A stretch of 64,000 nucleotides of DNA from Tribonema minus (Eukaryota > Sar > Xanthophyceae > Tribonematales > Tribonemataceae), in NCBI GenBank assembly GCA_017506865.1, contig JAFCMP010000152.1, positions 91,588 through 155,587 on the forward strand, written 5' to 3'. The notes below the pieces were generated by a model, which did no database searches, was not told the origin of the DNA, and worked only from the letters and a program-made list of their open reading frames with translations. The position numbers and the translations under genes are program-made. Shown in pieces: positions 10,901-23,600 of the stretch. Each line of letters begins with the position of its first letter. Within the stretch, counting starts at the first letter, position 1.

Positions 10901-13900
10901 TGCCGCCGCAGCTGCCGCGGCCGCGGCCACGCTCGCCGTTTGTCGCATCGTGCGCGGAGCAGTGGTTCCGGGAGGAGCGCGTCAGCGGGTTTGAGCGGCG
11001 CATGCTGCCGGAGTTCTTTGACGGGAGAAGGTGAGCGCTGCTGCGCACTTGTGCCAATTTCAACTGCGTCCCTGTGCCAGATGACTTGATGTGATGTAGC
11101 CGCATGTTCAGAGGCGCTGTTGCATGCCGTCTGGACGGCGCAAGCTGTTGTCGATTGAAATTGGACTGTGCAAGTCTCTGCAGATCGATTGCGAGTGTAA
11201 CGTTCAACTGGCGGTTGGCAAACTTGCAGCGCAGAGCACTCCACTAAGTAGGGTGCAGCATGTCGCTTGGGCAGTGTGCGCTGCATTCAATGCACACGGA
11301 CTGCAGCAGATTCTTGATTTAATGCAGTAGCGCCAAGCAAGACTGCACAGCAAGACTGTGTCTTGCTACCAGCTGCTGCGCGAGTTGAAGTTGAACCTCC
11401 GAGCTGCGGCAATTCGCCAGCGGTGCAGCTGCAACGGACGTGCACAGGTGCGTTTTGAACAGAATAACAACCCGTGGTGGATGTGCTGATGGCCGCTGGC
11501 ACGGACAAAGCGCGCTGCTGTCCTGCCCAAGCATCATTACCACAGCCAGTAGGGCATCACGGAAACAGCGCAGAGGCGCTGACGTCGCCGCAGGGCCCTG
11601 CACCGCGGTGCAGAAGCAGCCCATGACTACGCTGCGACACCAGCCATGCAAAGCTGAATATATCTGGCCTGGCGCGCGCTCACTGCTGGCGTGCGCGCCG
11701 CCTGTGTGCGCCGTGGTCACCGTACACGCTACTCCGACGCTGGTGCTGTTTCCGCTGCAGCAGAGGCAGTCTAAGCGCTGCGTTTGTGCGCCGCGGAAAG
11801 TCGCGCAGTGGGTGCGCGCGCGCTGGCAGCACTGTTGCATACAATACCTGCACGGCCTTACTCAGGTGGTGGTGCGCGCGCGAGTTGATGGCGCGTCAGC
11901 TCGCTGCTGGTGCTGCCTACGCACATGTCAACGCTCAGCGCAGCCCGGACGCCGATGTCGCACTGCAGACCCCTGTGAGACGCCATGTGCGGGCGTGAAT
12001 GCACTGACGGCGCGCTGCTGCACTCCGACGCAAGTCGCCGCCGCTGACATTGCCTAGCGCAGCATGGCGTGCGGCTGCTGCCGCCGACATCTTGTGTCAC
12101 TGCTGAGTGCGTCTAGGACGCCAGAGACATGCTGCAGGCCATGTGCGCGTGCGTGGCGCTGGCGGCGCGCCGCGCAAACGTAGCCGCCGCCGCTGCCGAC
12201 GGCGGATTGCGCTGCGCTATTGCCGCCTTTCACTGTCGTGCGATTCGGCTGGCCCTCCCTGAGCCACGAGCCTCCTTCTGGGCCCAAGGCACGGCGCCTC
12301 CCGAGCCTCAGATAGCAGCAGCAGCAGGTCCACAGCTACACACACATTGGCGTGGCTAGCGTGGTACTCGTGACACGCGTATGCACAGTCACCATAACGC
12401 GCGCCCCATCCGCCAGACAAATACATGCCCCCATGTCTGATGTCGGAGCGCTGCTGCTGCCCGCTCCCCCCCCTTCTCCCCCCCCCCCGCGCCGTGCAGC
12501 GCGTCCAAGACGCCCGACTTCTACCTGCAGGCCCGCAACTTCATCGTGCAGCTGTGGCGGGAGCGCGCGGCCCGCGCAGGCGCCGACGGCGACGCGGCGC
12601 GCCTCACAGCGACAGAGTGCAGAAAAAGGTGCGTTGCCCGGGAAGCAGGTGCAATTTCAATTTCAACTTCAATGATGATGTGGGACGTGCACTTAGGGTC
12701 GGAGCGCTGCGTGGTGGTTCGCGCTGCTGTCTGAGGATCGCTGCCAGAGCTGTCCACATCTTCCTAGGCGCTGAGCACTGGTCGGTGCCTTCTGGCCTCC
12801 TTTGGCGGCGTTGCGGCGCGGAGTTGCAGCGCGGGCCTGCAGGGAAAGGCGCACGGGTTGTCACATAGGGGCGTGTGCACAAGAAGAGTGGCATCATCAA
12901 ACCATATGCCCGTAAGGTGCTGAGCACTGGGATCGGGGGGTACACTCTGGCCTCTTTTCGGCGGCGACGTGACGCGCGGGATGCAGCGCTTAGCAGACCA
13001 CAGCAGCGATGGGCGGGTTGTCATGTGGGCATGGTTATACAAAGAGTAAGCGGAACCGTCGCTCCCACCCACAGAGTGCGCAGAGCGCAACCGGAGTGCA
13101 CACAGCGCAACGCGTGGGTCCGCTGTCGCGCAGGCGTGTGGGCCGAGCCTTGGCTGAGGGCTGCGTTGCGGACTGAGGATCACTCCAAGTAGTTGAGATT
13201 GAGAGGCCTGCACCAGCGCGCTGAGCCTCTGGAGCTCGTCCCACTGGCTGGTGTAGCTTGCGAACCGGGGGCACAGCTAGTTGAATTTGGCGCTATGTAC
13301 AGCTGGTTTGCCCGCACCTGACGCAGCAGTCGAACGCGGCAGCAGGTGAGATACTGGCCTATTTGGTCGCTGCTGATTACGCTCCCTTCTTTGTCTGACA
13401 GCTTGACCTACGCGCTGCCGCAGTGGTGCGAGCGCTGCTGCCGCCGCTCGCCTGCGCTCTGTGTCACGCGTCAGCTGCAGGTGCAGCTCGCGCCCATGCA
13501 GCAGCGTCCCTCCGCGCAGGCGCTTGCTTCGTGCCTGGTGTCACTTGACGTGTATTTGGGCTGCGTTTCACTCTTCAACTTCAGAACGCACACAAAGGCC
13601 TTTATAATAAATAGGGACAACACTCACTGTATCACACTCGTTAACTTCAGAACGCGCTGATGGGGAAGTACTAGTAGTAACTTCAAGTTCACCTCCTGAC
13701 GGTACGCGCCTCGTCAACTTGATGTTTGCAGACTCGCCGGCGACGCCGGAGCGGTGCTGCGCATCCACGAGCTGCTGGAGGCGTACGGCGTGATCAACTG
13801 CACGCCCGCAGGGGCAGCAGGTGCGTGCTACGGTCAAAAGAAAGGGGGTAATGTGTTGAGCGCAGCCGTGTGTTGGCGGGGGGGGCACAGCTTGTTTAAG

Positions 13901-16900
13901 TTGAAGTTTCTGGGTGTATTTGAGGTGCAAATCAGAAGTGTGGGGTGTCGCCATTTCGAACACAAGCACTCAGGTCTTGTCGAGTGGAGGCGCCCATGCG
14001 CTCTCAACGGTACAGTCCGTTAGCAGTTTGTCTGTATGTGAATGTCAAAAACTTGAAGTGAGGAAGTGAAATACTCGAGTATTGAGTTTGCAGCATTTGG
14101 GTCTCAGTATCCTACTGGCTGCATGAAGTGTGTGTGCCGTCACCAAGCTGCACATTCGCAGGGGCACGAGCAAGTCATACGGCTCTGTCAAGCTGGTTCT
14201 TGAAGTTGGCGCTTGTGAACTTGGCAGGGCTGCGTGTAATGATGAACTGCACATGGTGTGCCTTTGGGCGACTGTTGAGCACATGGGATAACGTCATATG
14301 GCAGAGCAGCGACGCGCGTCTGTTCACTCAAGACCTGCTATGGCGCCAGCGGCGTGCACCACGATCCCTGACACAGTTGATGTATATCAATACTTGTGCT
14401 CTATTGCTCAGCAGCCGCCCCCCAGGCCTTCACAACGGCTCCCACAGGCTCATCAGCACAAACTCGCGCTGAGCATCATCAGCACGCATAATTGGCTGAG
14501 TGCCGACCTTCGCGTTCCATACCTACGTATTCCCGCAGCGCCGGCCGGCAACGAGGCCATCGTACCCGCCGGCCGCCCCGTGTGCCCCCTGCCCCCGCCC
14601 CCTATCGTGCGTGGTGACCAGTGGCGCGAGGGTCCCCGTGGCCAGTCGCACGGGGGTACCGGCGATCGTGCGCCTAGTTCGCCACTGGACGATGGGGAGC
14701 GGCTCGTGCGATTGGCGGTCAAATGGGCGGGGGACTGGGGGAAAGGTGAGGGGATCTTGGGGGGTGGGGTGGGCGGGGGGGGCTTTTCTGCCGAGCGTTG
14801 CCTGGTGTGGTGCGCGACGCATGTAGTGCATGCCGCTGCCGTTTTCTGCATCAGCGCTGTGCGTCTTCGTGCCTGCGTCCATGGCCGGAAAGGGTTGCAG
14901 GGCGCTTTCTGCCGTATGAGAGACCTAGCCGACTTCAAGCACTTGAAGTCACTGACGTCTGTCGCGCGCGCCGATGTGGTCCAGCATACGCTCTTGTGCG
15001 GCACGGCTCGACCTCGCGAGTGTTGACCGGTACGTTGAGAGATTGCGCTGATAAGAGTTTTCAAAGCTCCAAGGCTGGTATTTGCTGGTGCAAGCACAAG
15101 CACCCGATGAGCACATACTCCTGTGAGCACATGAGCGCCAAGTGGCATGGCGGGTGTGACCCCTGAGCGGCTGCTGCTGCGGCAGCGTGCACTGTGCATA
15201 TAAATATATGCGCCTGTAGGCAGCGGGCACAGTCAGCAGCTGCATGGTCATTTGACTGGGTCACACTGCGTTACGAAGTATCTCTGCCCGCGTACAGTAC
15301 CCCTCGCACACGCCGCCACTACTCGCACTGCGCTTCAGCAGCACCGGCGCCGCAAGCTGCGGCCTCACTCTGAATCATGAGTCAAATTCACGAGTCACTT
15401 GCTCTGGTCCCGCCGCAGTCGCCCAAGAGCTGGGCGCGGATGCGGACCCCGCTGCGTGTCTGCAGCGCTTCATGATGCTGGCATTGGAGGAAATCTTCCG
15501 ACAGCAGGGGGCGGGGGGGCGGGGCGCTGTTGAGGTGAGTGCAGTCATAGCGATTGAATGCACTTCTTAGTTGAAGTACAGCTGCTGCCGCAGTCTGGCG
15601 ATGTCAAGGTGCTATGAGTTGTACTTCTTGACGCATCTACTACAAACCGTTGCATTTGGTGTCAAGGGGTACAGCGCACTGTCGTGCTGTTGTGATGGAG
15701 GGGTGTGCTTAGGGTTAGGGTTAGGGTTAGGGTAACCCTAAGGGTAAGGCGGTGGTGACGCACATGGACATGCCATGCAAAAAAAATATGGCGCATGCCA
15801 CCCTGGCAGTGCCTTTCTGCAGTTACCATGTGCGTAGTGGGCACCTCTGCTGAGCTGAGCCGCAGAGCGAGCATTATGCGCCAGCGCACAGATGCACGCC
15901 CAGTACAACTGACTGATAAGTGCGCATCGCTCAACAGCTGCCGCTGCCTGCTGCTGAGCATTCTCTCCTTTGCTGTGTGCGGCGCGTCACATATCTGCAG
16001 TGGGGGCGACTTGTGCCGTGACCTGAGACTCGACTCACGACTCTTCAGACCGCCGCCGCACTGCGCACCAGCTTCCTGCTGCGTGTTACGGGTTCGATAA
16101 GTGTCAAGTCAAGTCCAGTCGCATCTCCATCAGCTAAATCTCATTCCGACTCTAATTGCTCCCCACACACATTGCCGCAGCACGGCGATATTACGCGGGA
16201 TGCGCAGCGGCGGCCGCAGGCAGCAGCAGCAGCGGCGGCGGCGGCGGTGGACGCAGATGCGGAGCACGCGCCGGCGCTGCTGCTGGCTCAGGCGCTTGTT
16301 GAGCGCTGCCATACGCAGGTGTGTAATGACTCAGGAGTCATGGGTCTTGAGTCATGATGACAGCATCATGCTGTGTACAGATCGCCAGTCCCATGTGCTG
16401 CCTGCGGCGGTCGCGCATGTGGTATGCACTGCAGCATTCAGCGCTGTAGGGTGAGAGGCGTGCGTGTTCTATCTTGTATTTGCCATGCCTGACCAAGAAG
16501 CTGAGCGCTGAGTCTGGCTGCAGTGAGCATCGTGTGTTTGTGCAACATGCAAAGACGTGGAATTTTGCACCAGTTGGCTTGTTTCTGCTTGCATGAATCT
16601 TGCACAAACTCTGTCTCCTCAGAACCAAAGGTTGTGTATATATACACAGGACTTTATAAAGCCGGCTGGTCCGGGATGTGGAGCATCCGGCTCGGCCGGC
16701 CGCATGCTGTGACATTGTCAATGTGGAGGCAGAGCGTACAAGGCTTCTCAGCACCACTGCGCTACGCTGCCGCAGGTGCTCGCCTCAGCGGTGACTGCTG
16801 CCCTGCAAGAGCTGCAGCCGGCGCCGCCGCCGCCGCACCGCACAGCAGCAGCGGCAGCAGTGAGCAGCAGCAGTGATCCACTATCAGGCCACTCACAGCA

Positions 16901-18997
16901 TGCCTCAGCAGAGCCGCAACAAAAGCCTTTGCCCACCGTCGACGGCGATGGCCCTGCTAGCATGGATGTCGATACAGATGGGCCAGAAGCAGCGGCAGCG
17001 GCAGCACCGTCGCTGGCGGCTGCGGCTGCGGCAGCAGCGGCGGCAGCAGCGGCGGACGATGGGCGGCCCAGTGCGGAAAGTGCAGCCGGTGGAGCTGGTG
17101 ATGAGGTGGTGGCTTGTGCGCTGGGGGCGGCGAGCGCGGCAGTGCTGAGCGTTGTGGCTGCGCAGGCAGCAGCGCTCGCCGAGGAGGAGCGCATGGAGGT
17201 ATGTATGTAGTGTGCATGTACTTCAAGTAGCAGGTGAATGCAGGCAATAGGCGTAGCAAATCGTGAAATTTGTGCTAAAAGAGACCTGGGTATCAGCATC
17301 AGTGATTTATGTGCGCCATTTGGTGACCGGCATGTACCCACAGCACACAGCTATAGCAAAGTACTTAGCTGGCTCTGCCAAAAGTATGACAGAACCAGGA
17401 TTGCCTGCTGTCCCGTGGCCGCGTAAAAGCAGTGCTTTGTGTACTACATGAGGTCGAAGAAGGTGTTTTTTTGCGAGGAAAGAGTTCTATGCAGCGTGAC
17501 TACACTCAGTGACAGCGCTCACGTGGCAGCAGCGCATACCGTCGCTGGCTGATACAACAGACACTGAGTACGCTCAGATGCCTGCAGCTTAGATTAAAAT
17601 GTTTCGTTCCGCCATGCGACATCAAATTGCACCGTGTAGCGAAGTGAGGGTGTCGCATGTATTGATTGCAGAGCTTGTCAGTGGCAATATTGATGGGCGT
17701 GAACAAGTCGAGATGCTCAACACATGGACCGGTTTGGTTGTCCTGTCATGATGGAATGACGCTGTACAAAGTGCTCACGCGTACGCCATTGCCATAAATC
17801 AGGGCCTCCCCCTCTGCTACAGTCTGCGCAGCGCCTGCATTGAGCACTGGGACTGTGTGGGTGGCTCGTGCAGTTACACCCAGGGTTGGCAGTTACGCTC
17901 ACGGTTGGCAGTTACACTTAGCGCCCCGACGACGCTACAACTGTGTAGGCACACCTGCGGAGGCAGTGCTGTGTCGCGCGTACAGTGGCAGTTACATTGA
18001 AAAAACACACGTGCTGTGTTCACCAACGCTCAAGCAATGGCTGCGTGTTGGCTTACTTCACTTCAAGTACGTCGTTTTCAGGCAGCTTATGCTTGCCCCC
18101 GCGCTCCTGCTCGCGCACACAGGTGGCGGCCCTGATGGGAGACCTGCTGGAGGTGCAGCTGCAGCAAGTGGAGGCGCGTGCGCAGGAGCTTGCCAAGCTG
18201 GAGCAGCTGCTGGAGGTAATACTAATACACGTAAACTTCAACACCTACGCCCAACGTTTGACAGTTGACCTGAGTCGCGTGATGGTGCTTTTTAGAGGAC
18301 GTAAACTTCAACTCTTACGCCCAACGTTTGACAGTTGCCCTGAGTCGCGTGATGGTGGTGCCATTGAGTGGCGCTTTTTGATGCCGCCCTGCGCTCTTGT
18401 CACCTCTGGCGACAGAGCCACAGCCGTGCGGGTACCTGCGCTGCGATCGCACTTGCGCATCTTGCGCTCCCGTCCGTGTATGCCGACATGTACTCCTGTG
18501 AGGCGTGCACTTGTACATGCTGAAGTTTATGCGTGCGTGCGCGCGTGCTTGACACCACCCGGCGCCTCCGTCGCCCAACCAATTGATTCAGAAACGCGCT
18601 TGTGTCAGCTCTACAGCATCCTTGCCCTAAAAGCCAACCCCAATCCAAACATGTCTTCTCCCATGCACACAAGTCGACAGCCCGCAAACATAGCAATTTT
18701 CGCACGGTTCATCCCGACAAAACGATCGCTGTGTGCGACCGTGACACAAGCAAGTGTTCAGGAGCACATGCATTACAAGTCCCACAGCGATCATCGCGCG
18801 GACCGACAAACGTACGCTCTCGGCAACACATTCTGAACCAGCGCCGTGTGCGCCGCACGCAGGACGAGATGGACGCGATCATGGCGGAGCGCGCGTGCGC
18901 GTTGGAACACGGCGCCAGCGCATGGGCCACGGCGCAACTGTCTGCGCCGCTGCCGCCGCGCGCGGACAGCAGCGGCGGCGCCGCAGCGGGCACATGA
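7949..18997 (+). CDS. SWI3: SWI3/SMARCC-type SWI/SNF chromatin-remodelling subunit
   Basis: Twelve exons join with matching phases into ~1043 codons: 7949-8157, 8702-8990, 9448-9738, 10018-11030, 12500-12628, 13732-13820, 14539-14745, 15419-15534, 16181-16318, 16776-17198, 18123-18215 and 18863-18997. The N-terminus is long, low-complexity and rich in Arg/Ser/Glu/Ala. A SWIRM domain spans exons 4-6 (WFREERVSGFERRMLPEFF, SKTPDFYLQARNFIVQLWRE, LAGDAGAVLRIHELLEAYG). A SANT-like region spans exons 7-8 (DDGERLVRLAVKWAGDWGK, FMMLALEEIFRQQ). Then come an Ala-rich linker and an SMARCC-like C-terminal helix (AAQAAALAEEERME, VQLQQVEARAQELAKLEQLL). SWIRM plus SANT plus coiled coil in this order is the SWI3/SMARCC signature, a core scaffold subunit of nuclear SWI/SNF complexes. 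7949 is the first ATG of the opening exon; an earlier non-coding exon is possible. The first SANT tryptophan is not evident. Confidence 0.9.
15709..15742. repeat. Interstitial telomere-like repeat, head-to-head
   Basis: About four TTAGGG units are followed directly by TAACCCTAAGGG, forming an inverted pair. It lies in the SWI3 intron 15535-16180. Confidence 0.9.
18231..18356 (+). repeat. Tandem duplication inside a SWI3 intron
   Basis: Two ~57-bp copies (about 18231-18287 and 18299-18355) share CGTAAACTTCAA, CTACGCCCAACGTTTGACAG and CTGAGTCGCGTGATGGTG with few differences. They lie just downstream of the donor of exon 18123-18215 but contain no clear exon sequence. Confidence 0.8.
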
Positions 18998-20628
18998 CGG
19001 TGCTGCCGTCCACTAGTAGACGGCTCGGCTGCATTCGCACGCGTCTCGTCGCACGATGCTTCAACTCAGCGCCCCCGCATGTGCGGCAACGGTTTCGCAG
19101 CCCAACGGCAGTTTGGAATCATGACGATCAAGCTCAACCGGCACGCGTTGCACTGGGAAGGCCCTCAGACTGAGAACTGCGCCTGTTGGTGCACAGGAAA
19201 AGCGATGCAGTTCCCCCACGCCGGCGGGCGGCGGCGCCGCATGATGCGCTTCTGCGAAGCGCGCACGGCGGTCATGACGTCAGTACCGACTGAGGCCACT
19301 ACGGTGGCAGTGTTCAGTAGATTCCGAGGCGTGTGCCTTGCCTGTTGCGATCAGCCACGGTTCAACACGACTCGCGGTTTCCGCCATTGTGCCGTCTTCA
19401 TGATTTCCGTCCAACTGTTTATCCCCCACTCCCCGAGCTCCCTGTGCGCAGTGCTGCAAGTAGCAGTGTGACGAATGCTGAACAGATGCTCTGCCTTCTG
19501 GCATTTGGACTGCCCGGCAATCCATGTGCACGTTGCGTGGCAATGGCAACTTTTTACGTCTGTGTGAGCAGGCATGGCGATTGCATGGCATGGCTTCAAA
19601 GATGTCTTTGTTTTGTGTCAAGGGAACTTGGTCAATGTGCAAATCGCAACCAGACTACTTTATCGACTGTGGGCGGCTGCCCTTTGTATGGCAGTAGCAT
19701 CTGCCATTGTGCAGAATTGGTTGGTGGCAATCAAAGAAAGCAGGAAACCATGTTTGTGCAAAAACTCGAATGCAAACAAACAAGCACACAGCAGAGGAAT
19801 TTCGTGCAAAACGTCTGATAGTGTCTCCATGCAGCAGTGCGTTGCATTATCCTTGTGATGTAAAGAGCAGCCAATCTTGGCGGGCCTGTGCAATATTGAC
19901 ATGTGTTTTGACACAAGCTACATTTGTCGATGGTAGGTCCTGCTTGGCGAATCAGAGATATAAGCTGCAACAGCACATGAAGAGAGGAACGTGTCAGTGG
20001 TGTGACACTGCATGATGTAGCACAACTGAAGTTGGCAGGCACACCGGATTATGAAATTCAATCATGTGCTTACATCTGACATTGCACACCGTAATTTTTG
20101 GTCAAGCGCGCCAGACACCATTGGCGCACAATGGCGACTTGCGTGATGCTGCATTCACAAACATGTGAAGTCTCTGCGCTTGAGTGCGCAAGCGCCGAGA
20201 GTGGCTTTTTGAATGGCATTTTCAATGCTGCAAGCCCAATCTGCATCCCCCATTGCTACGCATACAGACAGGTTATTTGTGACCATGTCTGCAGACACAA
20301 AAAACTGCGCACGACCAAGAATGGCTTCACGAAGAGCAATGCCATTGATTAGTGACAACGCGCGTGCACACTTGAAACGCTCGCCAGACACTTGCCGAGG
20401 CCCAAAGCGTCATTGCACCGTTTGACGGCATGGTGAACGCTTGCCACGCACACGAACACGTGCAGACGCACAGCGGCCAAGCAAGCCACTGTATCATGTG
20501 CTGGCACGTCGTAACCCAACCCTAACCCTAAGCCGAAGCGCACATCGGCTGGTTCGCGACCTCCGGCTTGCAGCACACCGCCAGGAGGCGCCAAGAAGAC
20601 AAGTCAGTGTCAGCAAGCCCAAGTAGTG
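18998..20628. other. Convergent intergenic region between SWI3 and SKI2
   Basis: Both flanking genes end here, so it should hold two 3' UTRs. No coding exon was recognised; the reading frames present are AT-richer and lack domain-like sequence. A short CCCTAA-type telomeric tract lies at about 20513-20532. Confidence 0.5.
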
Positions 20629-23600
20629 TCAAGTAGTCCCCACTCGGCAATGTCGTTCGGAGGTGGCCGGCAATGCGCATTCGGACGCTTTGTCACAATG
20701 CACATGTGGATAGAGGCTGCCAGCTACCCAAAAAACATTGCGCCGTGAGAGAAATTGATGAAAAACAGCACTGCCCGCGCACACATGCAACCGCGGAGAC
20801 GACAAGAAAGCCTCCGCGCACACGCACCTGGCGCAGAAGATGACGCCGCGGCGTATCAGCTGGCTCGTGGCCTCCATCTTGCGGTACAGGGTGGGGTCGC
20901 CGACGACGCGCGCCGCGTTGCGCACCTCGCGCAGCAGCTCGTCGAGGCGTGTCACCGTGCGTACTATCGTGCCCTCCTGCACGAGCGTGATCTGGCAGAT
21001 CTGGGGGGGGGAGGGGGGGCGGGCGGGAGGGCAGCATGAGAACCCTCAGACCAGCAACCGTACGCTCAAACGAGCGCTGTGCTCAGCCGCCGCGCCGTCA
21101 CGCTCACACTTGCGCACAGTTTGTGCTGCGCCGCGCGCGTGCAGCAGCACTCGCCTCTGCGAACGACACACCACACTTCATACCCCCCTGCCAAAACACC
21201 TCGTCGAAGCAGCACAAGCACGCGCAAAACACGCCCTCTGCGCCACGCAGCGCATGCGCAGCAGCGCTCACGTCCGCAAACAGCATGCCCCACACCTGAT
21301 GCCCCCCTGCCCAAGACCCCCTCAGACACGGCAACCGCATGCTTCGCCACGCGCTGTGCTCACACGCGCGCTTTCACGCTCAAACGCGCTGCCGCCGCGC
21401 GCGTGCGCAGCAGCGCTCGCCTCTGCAAACGACACACCACACCTCATACACCCCCCCCCCCCCCGGTGCCAGACTCCTCGGCGAATCGGTGTCAGGCACT
21501 TCGTCGAAGCAGTAAAAGCGCGCTCAAAAGACGCCCTCCACGCTGCGCAGCGCACGTCGCAGCAGCGCTCACCTCCGCAAACGGCACGCCGCATTTCATG
21601 CCGGCCCCCATGCATGATGCCGCCTCAAAAAGCGACCATACTCTGTGCTCAAACCACGCAATGTCGCGCCCTGACAGGCGCGCGCATTGCGCTGCGTCGC
21701 GCACATCGCAGCAGCGCTCACCTCCGCGAACGGCACGCCGCGCGCCCAGTCGTACACCACGTCCACCAGGCCAAAGTTGAGGTTCTGCGCCGCGAAGTCG
21801 TCAGGTGAAGTTGGCAGGCCGTGCGCAGCCTGCAGCGCGCCGAGCCCGCGCGCGATGCCCTCCACGCTGGCGCGCGCCGCTTGCAGGCGCGGCGTCAGCG
21901 GCGGCTGGTTGTCGCTGCGCTCCTGGAAGACGAGCGCCGAGAGGATGCCTGGGGGGGGGGGGCAGGCGGGGGGGGGGTGTCAGCAAGGTTCCGTTTGACG
22001 CGGGGGCGATTTTTGATTTATTATGAAAAGCGTAAAAACGCGATAGAAACCATGAAGGACCTGAACAATAATAGTTTCGCTAGCTAGTGGCATGCTCGCA
22101 TCGTAAGCGTAGGCGACTGACTGCCTTGCTCGGGCCTGCGATGCTAGGGGGTTCAAAAAACGTGCGCGTCCGACCTCAACGCAATTAGCACTCAGAAGAC
22201 ATGTCTCTTGCGTAGTGGTTATACTATGTCACAGCCACATCGAGAGTGGCAGACTACAGGCTGATGCACATACATTGTCCACACTCTCAGTTCCACACAT
22301 ACAGCTATGTCAAGGGTGGCAGACCTCATGTAGAAGACGCGTGGCAGACAAGCTGAGCAGTGAGTCAGTCGCCTGCGGGCGCGGCGGCATCAGCCGATTG
22401 TTGCTGCTGCGGTGGTGCTGAAGCACCAGCGGCAGCACGATTGCGGGCACCATTCGCAGCGCGGCGCCACCGAGTCATCAGATGAGTCATACATACGGGT
22501 GTGCCCTTGGCTGCGCATCAGCGCTGTCTGAGCAGCAATTGTATCAGAACCTTGCCGCATGTGTGTAGCCGCGTGTGGAACTGCTCAGAAAAAGGCCGAG
22601 TCTGTGCCTTTCAGGAAGCAACAATAGCCCTACAATGGGGCATGTGGCAGTTACATGCTCATCGCCGTTGGGCACTTGACTGTAACGGCAGTTACACTTG
22701 CCAATGTGGACAAATAACAAAATATGTTTATCGTCCAGCAGCACACGACCGGCATCGGCCTTCTGCTGCTGCAGTCACCTCGATGTCTACCTCTGGCGGT
22801 GTACAGCAACCGTCACATGCTTGACTGTTACGGCAATTACACTTGCCAACTGACATCAACGCTCAGCCGCCCGCTCACCCGCAATCTCCGGCGGGTCGAG
22901 GTGCTGCAGCACGTTCTCAAAGACCATCTCCGTGACCACGAGCTCGTCCGCCGTGTTGACCTCGCACGCGACGCGCCCCTTGAGCTGCACCGTGTCGCCG
23001 GCGCCGTCGACGTAGCCCGCGGCGCGCAGCACGCCGAGGCGCTGCTGGAAGTCGGGGAACAGCTGGAGGCGCTCGTTGGAGGTGAGCGCGCGCACGTGCG
23101 CGATCTTGGCGCGGAGGCGTGCGCGCCTGCGTGGGGGTAGGTATGTATGGATACGGTTAGGGTTAGGGTTAGAGATGTCGGCACGCAGCTGTGGGGGAAC
23201 GCTTTAGTACTGTTGTGGCCAACTTTAAGTTCGGATTGGAGGTGAGCGCGCGCACGTGCGCGATCTTGGCGCGGAGGCGCGCGCGCCTGCGGGGGGTAGG
23301 TAGGTACGTACGCTTAGGGTTAGGGTTAGAGGTCTCGGCGCGCAGCTGTGGGGGGGTATGCTGGTACGCTTTGCAGCCAAGGTCAATCGCAAGCAATTGC
23401 ATGCACGCCGAGGCGCTGCTGAAAGTCGGGGAACAGCTGGAGGCGCTCGTTGGAGGTGAGCGCGCGCACGTGTGCGATCTTGGCGCGGAGGCGCGCGCGC
23501 CTGCGGGGGAGTAGGTATGTATGGATACGGTTAGGGTTAGGGTTGGAGATGTCGGCATGCAGCTGTGGGGGTATGTTTTAGTGCTGTTGCCAACTTTGAG

